Part shown: positions 19,608 through 27,741 of the stretch, in pieces
Layout: every line of letters begins with the position of its first letter
How positions within the stretch are numbered: the first letter of the stretch is position 1
Assembly: GCA_021646415.1 (NCBI GenBank)
Contig: SOEU01000005.1
Location: 62,001-126,000 of the forward strand
Direction of reading: 5' to 3'
Length of the DNA stretch: 64,000 nucleotides
DNA from: Candidatus Brocadia sp.
GTDB lineage: Bacteria > Planctomycetota > Brocadiia > Brocadiales > Brocadiaceae
Notes under the pieces: model-generated
Seen by the model: the letters and a program-made list of their open reading frames with translations, nothing else
Databases searched by the model: none
Told to the model about the DNA's origin: nothing
Position numbers and translations under genes: made by a program

Positions 19608-20369
19608 TTAAAAATCGATCACGAGTCCATCAAAGGCAAACTCGACGCCCGCCGGAAGCTTCCTGTTGTCTTCTTCATGCTCAATATCATGACACATATG
19701 AGTAAAGTAAGCCTTCCGTGGTTTTAACTGCTCGACGATACGTAATGCCTGCTCGATGCTGAAGTGTTTTACGTGAGGGATATAGCGAAGTGCTCCCAAA
19801 ACAAGTACATCCAGGTCTTTTAATTTTTCCAGCGATCCGGCTGGTATCTCGCTTGCATCGGTAATGTAAGCGAATTTCTCAAACCGGTAACCCGTTACCT
19901 GCCCACCACCGTGAATCGCTTCTATAGGCACGACAGAAAGGCTGCCTATTTTTACTTTATCATGAATGACGTTCATAGAAAATCTGGGTTTATAACCACC
20001 CGGATCTGATTCGTTGTTAAAAACATAGGAAAAGGCATTTCGTATGGTAGCGAGTGTCTTAGAAGTGCCATAAATGGGGATATCCATATGTTGAACCATA
20101 TTGAATCGCCGAAGATCGTCCAGACCAAAAATGTGGTCGGCATGGGGATGGGTAATAAGCACTGCATCCAGTCTTGTGACATTGTTTTTAATGCACTGAA
20201 GTCTCAGTTCCGGTGTGGCATCAATGAGGATATTGCACCCATTTTTACTGACCAATACAGAAGTACGCATCCGTTTATTTTTCGGATTATTAGACGTACA
20301 AACCCTGCAATTACAAGCTATCATGGGAACGCCGTGTGAAGTACCGGTGCCCAGGAATGTTACCTTCAT
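19608..20369 (-). CDS. MBL-fold metallohydrolase (PhnP-like)
   Basis: The start is set at the ATG of MKVTFLGTGTSHGVP, since that strand opens the fold; an upstream in-frame ATG at 20399 would add ten residues. The 253-residue protein has the metal site HPHADHIFGLDDL, a Cys pair CNCRVC near the N-terminus, and later His (EAIHGGG) and Asp (YITDAS) ligands. PhnP-type enzymes of this subgroup are cyclic phosphodiesterases with a zinc-binding cysteine region. The substrate here is unknown. It is convergent with the LpoB-like gene. Confidence 0.88.
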   Translation of the reverse strand: MKVTFLGTGTSHGVPMIACNCRVCTSNNPKNKRMRTSVLVSKNGCNILIDATPELRLQCIKNNVTRLDAVLITHPHADHIFGLDDLRRFNMVQHMDIPIYGTSKTLATIRNAFSYVFNNESDPGGYKPRFSMNVIHDKVKIGSLSVVPIEAIHGGGQVTGYRFEKFAYITDASEIPAGSLEKLKDLDVLVLGALRYIPHVKHFSIEQALRIVEQLKPRKAYFTHMCHDIEHEEDNRKLPAGVEFAFDGLVIDF

Positions 20370-20498
20370 AAATTCTGCAATCCCATTTGTGGCAGACAAA
20401 CAGTTTTTCTCCTATACACTATTGGCTAAATTCTGTTATTATTATATGGATAATTTTGCAATGATTTCAAGGATTCTTTCGTGTTATTGTGAATAAAA

Positions 20499-21095
20499 AT
20501 GAGAAAAAAATTTCTTTTCTTGTGGATGATGGTTCTGCTTTTCGCCTTTTCCAAAGATGCGGATGCTGTATACTTTTTCCTGTCTGATGAGCAAATCAAA
20601 GAGGCTATTGAATATGGTGAAAAAAACAAAGACCTCGATTATATCTCCTTCTTCAGTGATTGGGTAAATGTATCGAATGATGGATATGAATGGGCTGCAT
20701 TAAATACGAAATTCAGCCTCCTGGCGTATGAAGCAAGAGAGGCAGCCCTGGCCGCCGGGAAGTTAACGGAAGCACAAATATATCAGTCTATTTCAGAGAT
20801 GGAGGATATTTTGTCGTTTCGTGTTGTACTATATGGAAATTCTCCTGATTTTGCCAGGGATTATCGAGCAATATTATTGTATAAAAATAAACCTATTCAA
20901 CCTGTCAATGAGCAAAACGATACACATGCCAAACCTGCAAACATTGGAATCAGAATCCCCACAACCTATCGCGCCACATGTCGGTATGATTTCCCAAATT
21001 ATTATATAGAACCCGATGAGGAGGTCACGCTCATAATCCTTAGTACACTCAATAAAGAACGAAGTTTTGTTTTTAACTTGAAGGAAATGCGATGA
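20499..21095 (+). CDS. Secreted or periplasmic protein of unknown function
   Basis: A 198-residue protein with an N-terminal signal peptide (KKFLFLWMMVLLFAFSKDADA, likely cleaved near residue 23). The mature part is helical at first (SDEQIKEAIEYGEKNKDLD) and beta-rich near the C-terminus. No family is recognised. Its stop overlaps the nitrilase start by ATGA, so the two are translationally coupled. Confidence 0.7.
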   Translation: MRKKFLFLWMMVLLFAFSKDADAVYFFLSDEQIKEAIEYGEKNKDLDYISFFSDWVNVSNDGYEWAALNTKFSLLAYEAREAALAAGKLTEAQIYQSISEMEDILSFRVVLYGNSPDFARDYRAILLYKNKPIQPVNEQNDTHAKPANIGIRIPTTYRATCRYDFPNYYIEPDEEVTLIILSTLNKERSFVFNLKEMR

Positions 21096-21895
21096 AGGTT
21101 GGTTTTTTGCAAACATCACCCATTTTTGGGAAAAAGGATGAGAATCTACAGAATGCTATTCAGCTAATAAAGCAACTAGATGCCGACCTGGTGGTCTTAC
21201 CGGAATTATTTAATACCGGTTATCAGTTTACATCAAAAGAAGAAACCCTTGCGTTGGCAGAAAAAGTTCCTGATGGAGAAACGACACGTACACTGATCAA
21301 TCTGTCAAAAGAAAAACATCTTTATATCGTAGCAGGCCTGTCTGAACGGGAAAAAGGGCATTGTTATAACTCGGCTGTATTGGCAGGACCAAATGGATTC
21401 ATTGGCTGCTATAGAAAGCTCCATCTATTCCACAATGAAAAAAAGTGGTTCGAGCCGGGAAATGTGGAATTGAACGTCTATAACATCGGGTATGCAAAGA
21501 TTGGTATCATGATCTGTTTTGATTGGTTCTTTCCCGAAGTCCCAAGATACCTGGCCTTAAAGGGAGCAGATATTATCTGTCACCCAGCTAACCTTGTCCT
21601 GCCGTATTGTCCACAGGCTATGATAACACGATGTCTTGAAAATAGGGTCTTTGCTATTACTGCTAATCGTATCGGTACCGAGAAACGTTCGGAAGAAGCG
21701 CTTACTTTTATCGGTACCAGCCAGATTGTAGGGACAAAGGGGGAAGTCTTATATCGTGCCTCATCTGATCAGGATGAGGCAATCGTTCTTGAAATTAACC
21801 CAAAAATCGCACGTGATAAGCAAGTGACCCCAATGAATCATCTATTCAGTGACCGACGGTTAAAGTTCGTTATTCCCGGTGAGGAAAGAGAGTAA
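21092..21895 (+). CDS. Carbon-nitrogen hydrolase (nitrilase superfamily amidase)
   Basis: The 267-residue protein carries the full catalytic set: Glu38 in LPELFNTGY, Lys in CYRKLHLFH, and Cys in MICFDWFFPE. The fold length is normal and the protein is cytoplasmic. The subgroup resembles amidases such as omega-amidase or deaminated-glutathione amidase, but the substrate cannot be assigned. It overlaps the preceding secreted protein gene by four bases. Confidence 0.9.
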   Translation: MKVGFLQTSPIFGKKDENLQNAIQLIKQLDADLVVLPELFNTGYQFTSKEETLALAEKVPDGETTRTLINLSKEKHLYIVAGLSEREKGHCYNSAVLAGPNGFIGCYRKLHLFHNEKKWFEPGNVELNVYNIGYAKIGIMICFDWFFPEVPRYLALKGADIICHPANLVLPYCPQAMITRCLENRVFAITANRIGTEKRSEEALTFIGTSQIVGTKGEVLYRASSDQDEAIVLEINPKIARDKQVTPMNHLFSDRRLKFVIPGEERE

Positions 21896-21948
21896 ACAAA
21901 TTCGAAATTCGAATATCGAAATCCGAAACAAATTGGAGGAGGAATGCT

Positions 21949-22452
21949 ATGAAGGCACTGATAATAAGCGCAGACAATTTCGAAGACTCTGAACTTCTTG
22001 TCCCGTATTATCGATTAAAAGAAGAGGGAATTCAGGTAGACATTGCATCCATAAGAAAGGACAAGATAAAGGGGAAGCACGGTTATGAGGTAACAGTAGA
22101 CAAAACTTTGCAGGAGGTGAGTCCCGGTGATTATGATGTTCTTATCCTCCCTGGTGGAAAGGCCCCTGAAACCATAAGGAAAGAAAGGGCAGCCATTGAA
22201 ATAGTAAAACATTTTTTTCAGAAGAACAAACCCGTTTCTGCCATATGTCACGGGCCGCAGACACTGATAACAGCAGGCTTGTTAAAAGGCAGACATGCAA
22301 CCTGTTATAAGTCTGTGGCTCAGGAAATGAAGGATGCCGGTGCCATGTATGAGGATAAGGAGGTTGTTGTCGATGGTAATCTTGTCACATCAAGACAGCC
22401 TTCGGATTTACCCGCTTTTTTAAGAGAGATGATGAACACACTAAACTTATAA
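21949..22452 (+). CDS. DJ-1/PfpI family protein
   Basis: This 167-residue protein has the conserved Glu in FEDSELLVPYY and the nucleophile-elbow Cys in AICHGPQTLITAG (about residue 99). These define the PfpI/YhbO group, which has reported deglycase or protease activity. GGAGGAGGAATGCT precedes the ATG. The 53 bases between the nitrilase and this gene include a palindromic AT-rich run. Confidence 0.92.
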   Translation: MKALIISADNFEDSELLVPYYRLKEEGIQVDIASIRKDKIKGKHGYEVTVDKTLQEVSPGDYDVLILPGGKAPETIRKERAAIEIVKHFFQKNKPVSAICHGPQTLITAGLLKGRHATCYKSVAQEMKDAGAMYEDKEVVVDGNLVTSRQPSDLPAFLREMMNTLNL

Positions 22453-22460
22453 TCCCCCCT

Positions 22461-22488
22461 CTTTCCCCGCCCTGCAAGGCGGGGAAAG
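22461..22488. repeat. GC-rich palindrome downstream of the PfpI gene
   Basis: CTTTCCCCGCC (22461-22471) and its exact reverse complement GGCGGGGAAAG (22478-22488) form an 11-bp hairpin with a six-base loop. It lies between two convergent genes. It may act as a processing or termination hairpin, though no T-run follows on the plus strand. Confidence 0.7.
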
Positions 22489-22525
22489 AGAGACGACGTT
22501 TGGTGATGCTATACTGCGCAAGGGA

Positions 22526-23080
22526 TTAACCACCGCTTATTTGCATCCATTCCGGCCACTCTGGCCATTTTGGCCGGGCAGTCTCATGGCAGGTAAAACA
22601 CGCATTTTTCAACATTGCATCAAGGCTTTTATACGTTTCTACAATATTGTGCTTTTTTGAAGTTTCGGCAACATTCTTTGCGGCATCAGCAACAGTTTTC
22701 ATATATTTTTCAAAATCCTTTTTTACAGCCTGTACATCCTCAGCGTTTTTTGGATCCTTACCCGTCTCTTTGAACCACTCTCCAACTTGTCCACCCTCAG
22801 GAAAGAAATTTTTCATTATGGCTTGACTACTTTCTGCAACGGCATTAGACTCCTTAATTACAGCATCATGATCACCATCCATTATGGCCTCAAGGATCCT
22901 GGACATATGGGAACTGATCACTCGCATCAATGAACGGGTAGGTGTAGGCTCTGCACTATGCTTGGCCTCTATATCTTCTTTCGCAAGAACTATACCACCC
23001 TTCCATGCATAGGAAATACCTACCGCAGCTACAACAACCAAACAACTCGCTGTAATACGCAATAGACCAGCTTTTTTCAT
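22526..23080 (-). CDS. Cytochrome c'-like haem protein, riboswitch-controlled
   Basis: AAAGGAGGCAGGAAA precedes the ATG at 23080; the frame extends to 23107, but the internal start has the better site. The 184-residue protein has an N-terminal signal (LLRITASCLVVVAAVGIS). Charged, helix-rich sequence follows, and a single haem-binding motif CFTCH lies close to the C-terminus, as in the four-helix cytochrome c' family. Such proteins bind NO and other gases in the periplasm. It follows a GEMM-class riboswitch with its own promoter, and the neighbouring upstream gene is NnrS-like, so a link to NO handling or haem electron transfer is plausible. Confidence 0.85.
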   Translation of the reverse strand: MKKAGLLRITASCLVVVAAVGISYAWKGGIVLAKEDIEAKHSAEPTPTRSLMRVISSHMSRILEAIMDGDHDAVIKESNAVAESSQAIMKNFFPEGGQVGEWFKETGKDPKNAEDVQAVKKDFEKYMKTVADAAKNVAETSKKHNIVETYKSLDAMLKNACFTCHETARPKWPEWPEWMQISGG

Positions 23081-23189
23081 TTTCCTGCCTCCTTTCCAAA
23101 ATAGCACACTTACGTTTTAATAAAGTAATACACGATTACCACAGAGTAATAGGGTTGTGCACGAAACTTTTTGCAAGACATCCATAAAA

Positions 23190-23335
23190 TAAAAAAGCCT
23201 TACTGCAAAGACATTTGTTACCATCTTCGGCAGTAAGGCTGTCTCATATGCGGTTTAAACTGTTTAAACCGCTTAAACGGCTAGCAAGACCCTTTACTTT
23301 GCGTCCCCTGATTGCTCAGGGTTTGCCTTTATCGT
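23190..23335 (-). promoter_or_regulatory. c-di-GMP-I/GEMM-class riboswitch with intrinsic terminator (copy 3)
   Basis: On the minus strand GATAAAGGCAAACC, a hairpin CCTGA-GCAA-TCAGG with a GNRA loop, and GGGGACGCAAAGTAAAGGGTC form the GEMM core. TTTAAAC-rich arms follow. The terminator hairpin (5' arm AGCCTTACTGCCGAAGATG, 3' arm CTTTGCAGTAAGGC) then runs into TTTTTTA at 23196-23190. This is the most complete-looking copy. The next gene on the strand is the cytochrome c'-like gene, whose ATG lies 110 bases downstream. Ligand choice (c-di-GMP or 3',3'-cGAMP) cannot be settled by eye. Confidence 0.87.
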
Positions 23336-23355
23336 TATGTTATTCTTTCTGGATA

Positions 23356-23385
23356 CTTATATTATACTCATGGTATTTACGTCAA
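23356..23385 (-). promoter_or_regulatory. Promoter of riboswitch copy 3 and cytochrome c'
   Basis: TTGACG (23385-23380) and TATAAG (23361-23356), separated by 18 bases, lie just upstream of the GEMM aptamer. Copies 2 and 4 have a TTGACA with the same 18-base spacing, which supports the assignment. Confidence 0.55.
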
Positions 23386-23404
23386 GTAAAAAATCAAAAT
23401 GCTT

Positions 23405-25150
23405 TTATTTTTTTGAAGCAATTTTGTCGTTAAGGACCTTTAGGAATTTGTCAATATCAACATTGTGCATCTTGGTTGCCATTTCTATGCTTGCAACCCT
23501 GCCCATAGTGTTTCTCATCACCGGGTTCGCCATCTGACTAAACCCAAAGTCGAGAAATATTTGTAGCGTTTCCGGGTATTGGTCTACTGCATCAAAGACC
23601 TTTGTGTCCTTTGTGATCTCGGTTAACTTCTTAGCGGAGACCAGCGGTTTTGCCTCCTGCGTAGTATTCAGGGTTTTCCACAGATTATAACCAAAGATAC
23701 CCAATGCCGCTAGTTCAAACCAACCAGAACTCCCCATAGTAGCATAGAATATGGTCTTGCCTCCACTCGTGCCCACTAATATCTGTGAAAATACCCTAAG
23801 AAAACAACCCGTGTTCAATAAGATAAAGGTAATGTTTGATAATTTTAAGCTATACATGTCGATCCCTTTAAACGTAGGGATCATTTTCGATGCATACCCA
23901 ATAATCATCATCGTGATAAAACCCACAGTAACGGCATGATTCAGTGATCCGTGAAACCTTCGTTGTAATTCGGAACCATGCCCCAGAAATGGGATTATGA
24001 GCAGAATAACCGTGGTGACAATGAGCCAGATATATGCAGTGCGAATAGTTTTGGCGTAACTCCTGTCCATCACCACGTCATGAAGTTCCTTGGTAGACCG
24101 CTCAAAGATACGCAGACCGTATATGAACATGATAATCGCAAAGGCTATAGGAAATACGATAAATTGTGAAAGCCGAAGCGCAACAATGCTATTATTCGCA
24201 AACATGTGGGTAACAAAATAAATCGGAACCGATATATTCATGACCCAAAACGTCAAATCGACTGCCTTTTCTCTGACGGGCTTGATATCAAGAAAGGCAA
24301 ATACCGTCCTGATATTTATGGCAAAGATGAACATGAATACAAAACCGAAGAGGTAGAGATGCACAAAAGGACTGAAAACGACCTTGGGAATTTCATAAAT
24401 AGCATGTTTATATATATACCATATCATCCCAAAATTTATGAACGTGGAGATGAGAAACCAGATAATTCCCGCCTTGAAAAACTTATCAAAGATGCCAACC
24501 TTTTCTTTGCTGGAAAATATGGTACTAAAGATAATAAATGCAAAGAGACATATCGAAGTAATCTCACAGATAGCGGATATGGGAAGTAAGAACCTGATGG
24601 CATGAAACGGCATGGGTTGTAATATAGTCCTTAGCGAAATACCTGTTATAATGAGTCCGTAACAGAGGTTTGTCAGGTTCCTGTGTTTGAGTTCGGCATT
24701 TTTTACCCTCGGTACAATATATAAGGCAAAGCCCATAACGCAAAGTCCCACCCAGCCAAAAAGCTGCGCATGACCGTGCGCCTGAATGAGTGTATAATAA
24801 ATTGAATTAAAATTTAATTTAATAGCGATGTAACTCAGTATGATGGCGCCAAATGTCACACCTACGGTAAGCGTTAAAACAATCGCTGTTTTAACAAACT
24901 TTTCATAAATCTTGTCTTCTTCAAGCTTTGGGATTTCAATATGCTCCCCACCACCCTTCTCAATAGCCTCGTTGAGCTCCTTAACAAGGGTGTCATAATC
25001 AACTTCGTGCGCCTTGGCAAAAAAGGCTATGGGTTCATTAGGCCCACGAACCCCGCCCGCTATGACAAGGTTATACTTTTTGAATACAGCGAGTGTCTCT
25101 GGATGAGATTCGATGAGGTCTTTAATTATCGTATTTCTGTTTATTTCCAT
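23405..25150 (-). CDS. NnrS-like multi-haem membrane protein flanked by two DUF1858 domains
   Basis: The 581-residue protein starts with a DUF1858 domain (residues 1-65, NTIIKDLIESHPETLAVFKK). About 12 transmembrane helices follow. The His-rich motifs QAHGHAQLFGWVGLCVMG and GSLNHAVTVGFITMMIIGYASKM are typical of NnrS haem-copper proteins. The C-terminus carries a second DUF1858 domain (about residues 508-581, FDAVDQYPETLQIFLDFGF). NnrS proteins are linked to nitric oxide and nitrosative stress. DUF1858 is usually a small stand-alone domain, so two copies clamped onto NnrS are notable. The cytochrome c' gene follows on the same strand with its own promoter. Confidence 0.85.
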   Translation of the reverse strand: MEINRNTIIKDLIESHPETLAVFKKYNLVIAGGVRGPNEPIAFFAKAHEVDYDTLVKELNEAIEKGGGEHIEIPKLEEDKIYEKFVKTAIVLTLTVGVTFGAIILSYIAIKLNFNSIYYTLIQAHGHAQLFGWVGLCVMGFALYIVPRVKNAELKHRNLTNLCYGLIITGISLRTILQPMPFHAIRFLLPISAICEITSICLFAFIIFSTIFSSKEKVGIFDKFFKAGIIWFLISTFINFGMIWYIYKHAIYEIPKVVFSPFVHLYLFGFVFMFIFAINIRTVFAFLDIKPVREKAVDLTFWVMNISVPIYFVTHMFANNSIVALRLSQFIVFPIAFAIIMFIYGLRIFERSTKELHDVVMDRSYAKTIRTAYIWLIVTTVILLIIPFLGHGSELQRRFHGSLNHAVTVGFITMMIIGYASKMIPTFKGIDMYSLKLSNITFILLNTGCFLRVFSQILVGTSGGKTIFYATMGSSGWFELAALGIFGYNLWKTLNTTQEAKPLVSAKKLTEITKDTKVFDAVDQYPETLQIFLDFGFSQMANPVMRNTMGRVASIEMATKMHNVDIDKFLKVLNDKIASKK

Positions 25151-25418
25151 AACTCAATATACTAGCAAACTTTACTTAAAATTTTCAAGAAAATTAAAAA
25201 TTACTTTCATAAATAATGCCATTTTATAACGCAACACTGCCATATTGACAGCATTAATCATACCAAGATGAATACCATCATTATCTTATAAATTATTTTT
25301 TTGCAATAGGTTATACAAAAAAATATAGACAAATCCATAATTGGCACTGTTTTAGCTAACACAATAAAGTAAATGTATTTCATATCTTTCATTTTCATTT
25401 TTTGAAAGGAGCAATCGT

Positions 25419-25871
25419 ATGGCTAAAGATTTGATAAAGTGGTCGCAGTTGCCATCCATTTCTTCCATGCAGGAGGAAATGAATCGGATGTTTGACCGGT
25501 TTTTCAGAGGAGGAGAGTTAACTGAATTTGGCATGGCGGGTACGTGGGTACCACCTATTGATTTATCGGAAACGGCTGACAAAGTTACCGTGAAGGCAGA
25601 AATCCCTGGTATGGACCCGAAGGAAATAGACATCTCGATCCAGGGAGATACCCTCATAATTAAGGGTGAAAAGAAGGAAGAAAAAGAGGAAAAGGGGAAA
25701 AATTACTATCGCATGGAAAGACGCTATGGCAGTTTCTCACGTTCCATAGATCTCCCTTCCTCCGTAGACACAAACAAAGTAACGGCAGAGTGCAAAAACG
25801 GGGTGCTCGAGATTACCATGCAAAAGAAAGAGGAAGTAAAGCCGAAACAGATTTCGGTAAAGGTTGGTTAA
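25419..25871 (+). CDS. Small heat shock protein Hsp20
   Basis: The 150-residue protein has the alpha-crystallin domain (about residues 47-140) with the family signatures DLSETADKVTVKAEIPGM and KNGVLEITMQKK, and an N-terminal amphipathic segment (MNRMFDRFF). It acts as an ATP-independent holdase. TGAAAGGAGCAATCGT precedes the ATG. No CIRCE or other heat-shock operator was recognised upstream. Confidence 0.95.
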   Translation: MAKDLIKWSQLPSISSMQEEMNRMFDRFFRGGELTEFGMAGTWVPPIDLSETADKVTVKAEIPGMDPKEIDISIQGDTLIIKGEKKEEKEEKGKNYYRMERRYGSFSRSIDLPSSVDTNKVTAECKNGVLEITMQKKEEVKPKQISVKVG

Positions 25872-25993
25872 GGTAAAGGCGAACAGGGCAGGTATTCTGT
25901 GAACAGCAAAACAGGATGCTTGCCCTATTTATTTTTTTCACTGCAATTCTGAGAAACTTCTTTTTCAAGTGATTATTAGCTCATTCGTCTTAA

Positions 25994-26060
25994 GTTGACA
26001 GTAAGCAGTTGGCAATAGACAGAAGGTATAAATTCCCATTGCCAACTGCTTACTGTCAAC
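25994..26060. repeat. Long palindrome between convergent hsp20 and murB (repeat family B)
   Basis: Two 23-bp arms at 25994-26016 and 26038-26060 are exact reverse complements around a 21-base loop; the core is AGTAAGCAGTTGGCAAT. Related sequence (CAGTTGGCAGTAAACAG) recurs at 27021-27110 on the other side of murB. It may serve as a bidirectional terminator, and the CAGTTGGCA core suggests a dispersed repeat. Confidence 0.75.
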
Positions 26061-26117
26061 TGGCTATTGCTTACTACATATTTTAATAGCAGATAAGCCA
26101 CTCTATAATATTCGCAG

Positions 26118-27020
26118 TTACAACTCTCCAACTACCGTAATCTCTGTTTCCAAGTCGTAACCTAATTTCCGTTTCACTTCCTCCTGCACATGCTGAATTA
26201 ACTGCAGGATATCGGCAGCCCTGGCATTGCCTGTATTGACGATAAAGTTTGCGTGTTTCCTCGATACCTCCGCTCCACCAATACGTGCACCCTTAAGCCC
26301 GACCTGCTCTATTAGCCTTCCAGCCCCAACATCTTTAATTTTTTTAAATACTGAGCCACAGCTTGGGTATTCTGCTAGTTGCGGCTGCTTTGCATTACGC
26401 CATGCCATATTTGCATCCATCACCGCCTGTATTTCTTCTTTCTGCTTTGGACTGAGTTGAAATGTAACATCAAGCACAATATCTTTCCGCTTCTGCAAGA
26501 TACTCTTGTCATAATCAAACTGAAAGTAATCAACCCTGACCGTACAAAACTGCCCATCTTCTGCAAGAATGCGGCTGGTCTGTACTATTTCCTCAACAAA
26601 CACCGTCCGCTTTCTGTCGGGTGATAAAAAATGTAAGTTCTGCCACATAGCCCCGCCAACGGTACTGGGAATACCGACAAAATGTTCGAATCCGGATAAA
26701 CCACGGTCGCAACATTGCACGATAAGATCAGCAACAATTGTACCACTTTCTGCCACTACTTTACCGTTATCGGAGAAGGTGACTTTATTTGCTAAATTAC
26801 GAATCACCAACCCCCGAAACCCCTTATCCGTAACCAAAATATTAGCCCCGCAGCCCAGTAAAAAAAAGGGAATGCCGTTACGGCGAGACTCTAATAAGGC
26901 ATGTATTAATTCATCAATGGTATGAACCTCGACAAACAAATCCGCCGGCCCACCGATTTTGTATGTGGTAAATGGGGCTAAGAGTTTATTCTTTTCTAGG
27001 TTTGGAATGTTCAGTGACAT
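26118..27020 (-). CDS. murB: UDP-N-acetylenolpyruvoylglucosamine reductase
   Basis: The 300-residue protein is counted from the ATG at 27020 (MSLNIPNLEKNKL); codons upstream lie in a repeat. FAD-binding segments FTTYKIGGPAD and LLGCGANILV, the middle GFEHFVGIPSTVGGA, and the catalytic Ser region YPSCGSVFKK are present. It reduces the enolpyruvyl adduct to UDP-N-acetylmuramate in peptidoglycan synthesis. With murA in this window it supports a wall-building organism. No clear ribosome-binding site precedes the start. Confidence 0.95.
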   Translation of the reverse strand: MSLNIPNLEKNKLLAPFTTYKIGGPADLFVEVHTIDELIHALLESRRNGIPFFLLGCGANILVTDKGFRGLVIRNLANKVTFSDNGKVVAESGTIVADLIVQCCDRGLSGFEHFVGIPSTVGGAMWQNLHFLSPDRKRTVFVEEIVQTSRILAEDGQFCTVRVDYFQFDYDKSILQKRKDIVLDVTFQLSPKQKEEIQAVMDANMAWRNAKQPQLAEYPSCGSVFKKIKDVGAGRLIEQVGLKGARIGGAEVSRKHANFIVNTGNARAADILQLIQHVQEEVKRKLGYDLETEITVVGEL

Positions 27021-27110
27021 AGGGCAGTAAACAGTTGGCAGTAAACAGTTGGCAGTTGGCAATGAAAATTTTTCATCTTCTGTCTACTGCCAACTGTCTA
27101 CCGCTTACGA
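27021..27110. repeat. Repeat family B copy upstream of murB
   Basis: Two direct copies of a CAGTAAACAGTTGGCAGT-like unit lie at 27023-27056. They are followed by an inverted relative (CTACTGCCAACTGTCTACCG) up to about 27103. The shared CAGTTGGCA core links it to 25994-26060. It occupies the murB 5' region, so it may alter the murB start or leader. Confidence 0.65.
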
Positions 27111-27258
27111 CACTTTAAATATTACATCTTTATTGACAAAATAGCTCACTTTATTATATATTTGCAACATAAATTTTCATGATAGCCGTAATAAAAGGCT
27201 GCATATAGGCAGTATAATCCCATGTAGACGTCCGGAGGGAAAACCTGGGGAGGTAATC

Positions 27259-27540
27259 ATGGCTTCATATTGGTTGGAAAGCCCATCTCGTGCTTACGCG
27301 GAGAAACAGGTGCAGGTAACGGCTAAGACGGACGATGATTCGGTTAAGAAAGTCTCCTTTGAATTGAGTGGCGCGATTAGCTATTCGGAAACGATATACG
27401 ATACCGGGTGGAAAGCGTTCACCTGCAAGACCTACGCAAGTAGCAGCACAGGCAGGGTCGATGTCAAGGTCGTCTTTATGGACGAGCATGGCTGGACGAA
27501 AGAGACGAAATACTGCTGGTTCGATGTAGTTACCTGGTAA
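27259..27540 (+). CDS. Small beta-rich protein of unknown function
   Basis: GGGGAGGTAATC precedes the ATG. The 93-residue product (SYWLESPSRAYAEKQVQVTA...) shows alternating polar and hydrophobic residues typical of a small Ig-like or jelly-roll domain, with two Cys (FTCKTY, KYCWFD). No signal peptide is visible and no family is recognised. It stands alone upstream of the interrupted SDR gene. Confidence 0.6.
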   Translation: MASYWLESPSRAYAEKQVQVTAKTDDDSVKKVSFELSGAISYSETIYDTGWKAFTCKTYASSSTGRVDVKVVFMDEHGWTKETKYCWFDVVTW

Positions 27541-27741
27541 CCTGCGGTAGTTCATGCTTCTGTCTTATCGTTCTGACCTTCGCTTCGGGCAATCGGAAAC
27601 GCCACGCATTTCCTCTGCCAGAGTTCAAACATTATAAGTTAAGAAATGAAACAAAAATAATATGGCGAAGAAAGCAATCATTATTGGCGCAACATCAGGA
27701 ATAGGAAAAGAATTAGCCAAAGTTGTATCCCAAAATAATTA

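Noticed and set aside
25251-25290. TTGACA at 25255-25260 upstream of hsp20
   Set aside because: No acceptable -10 box lies 16-18 bases downstream, and it is about 160 bases from the gene.
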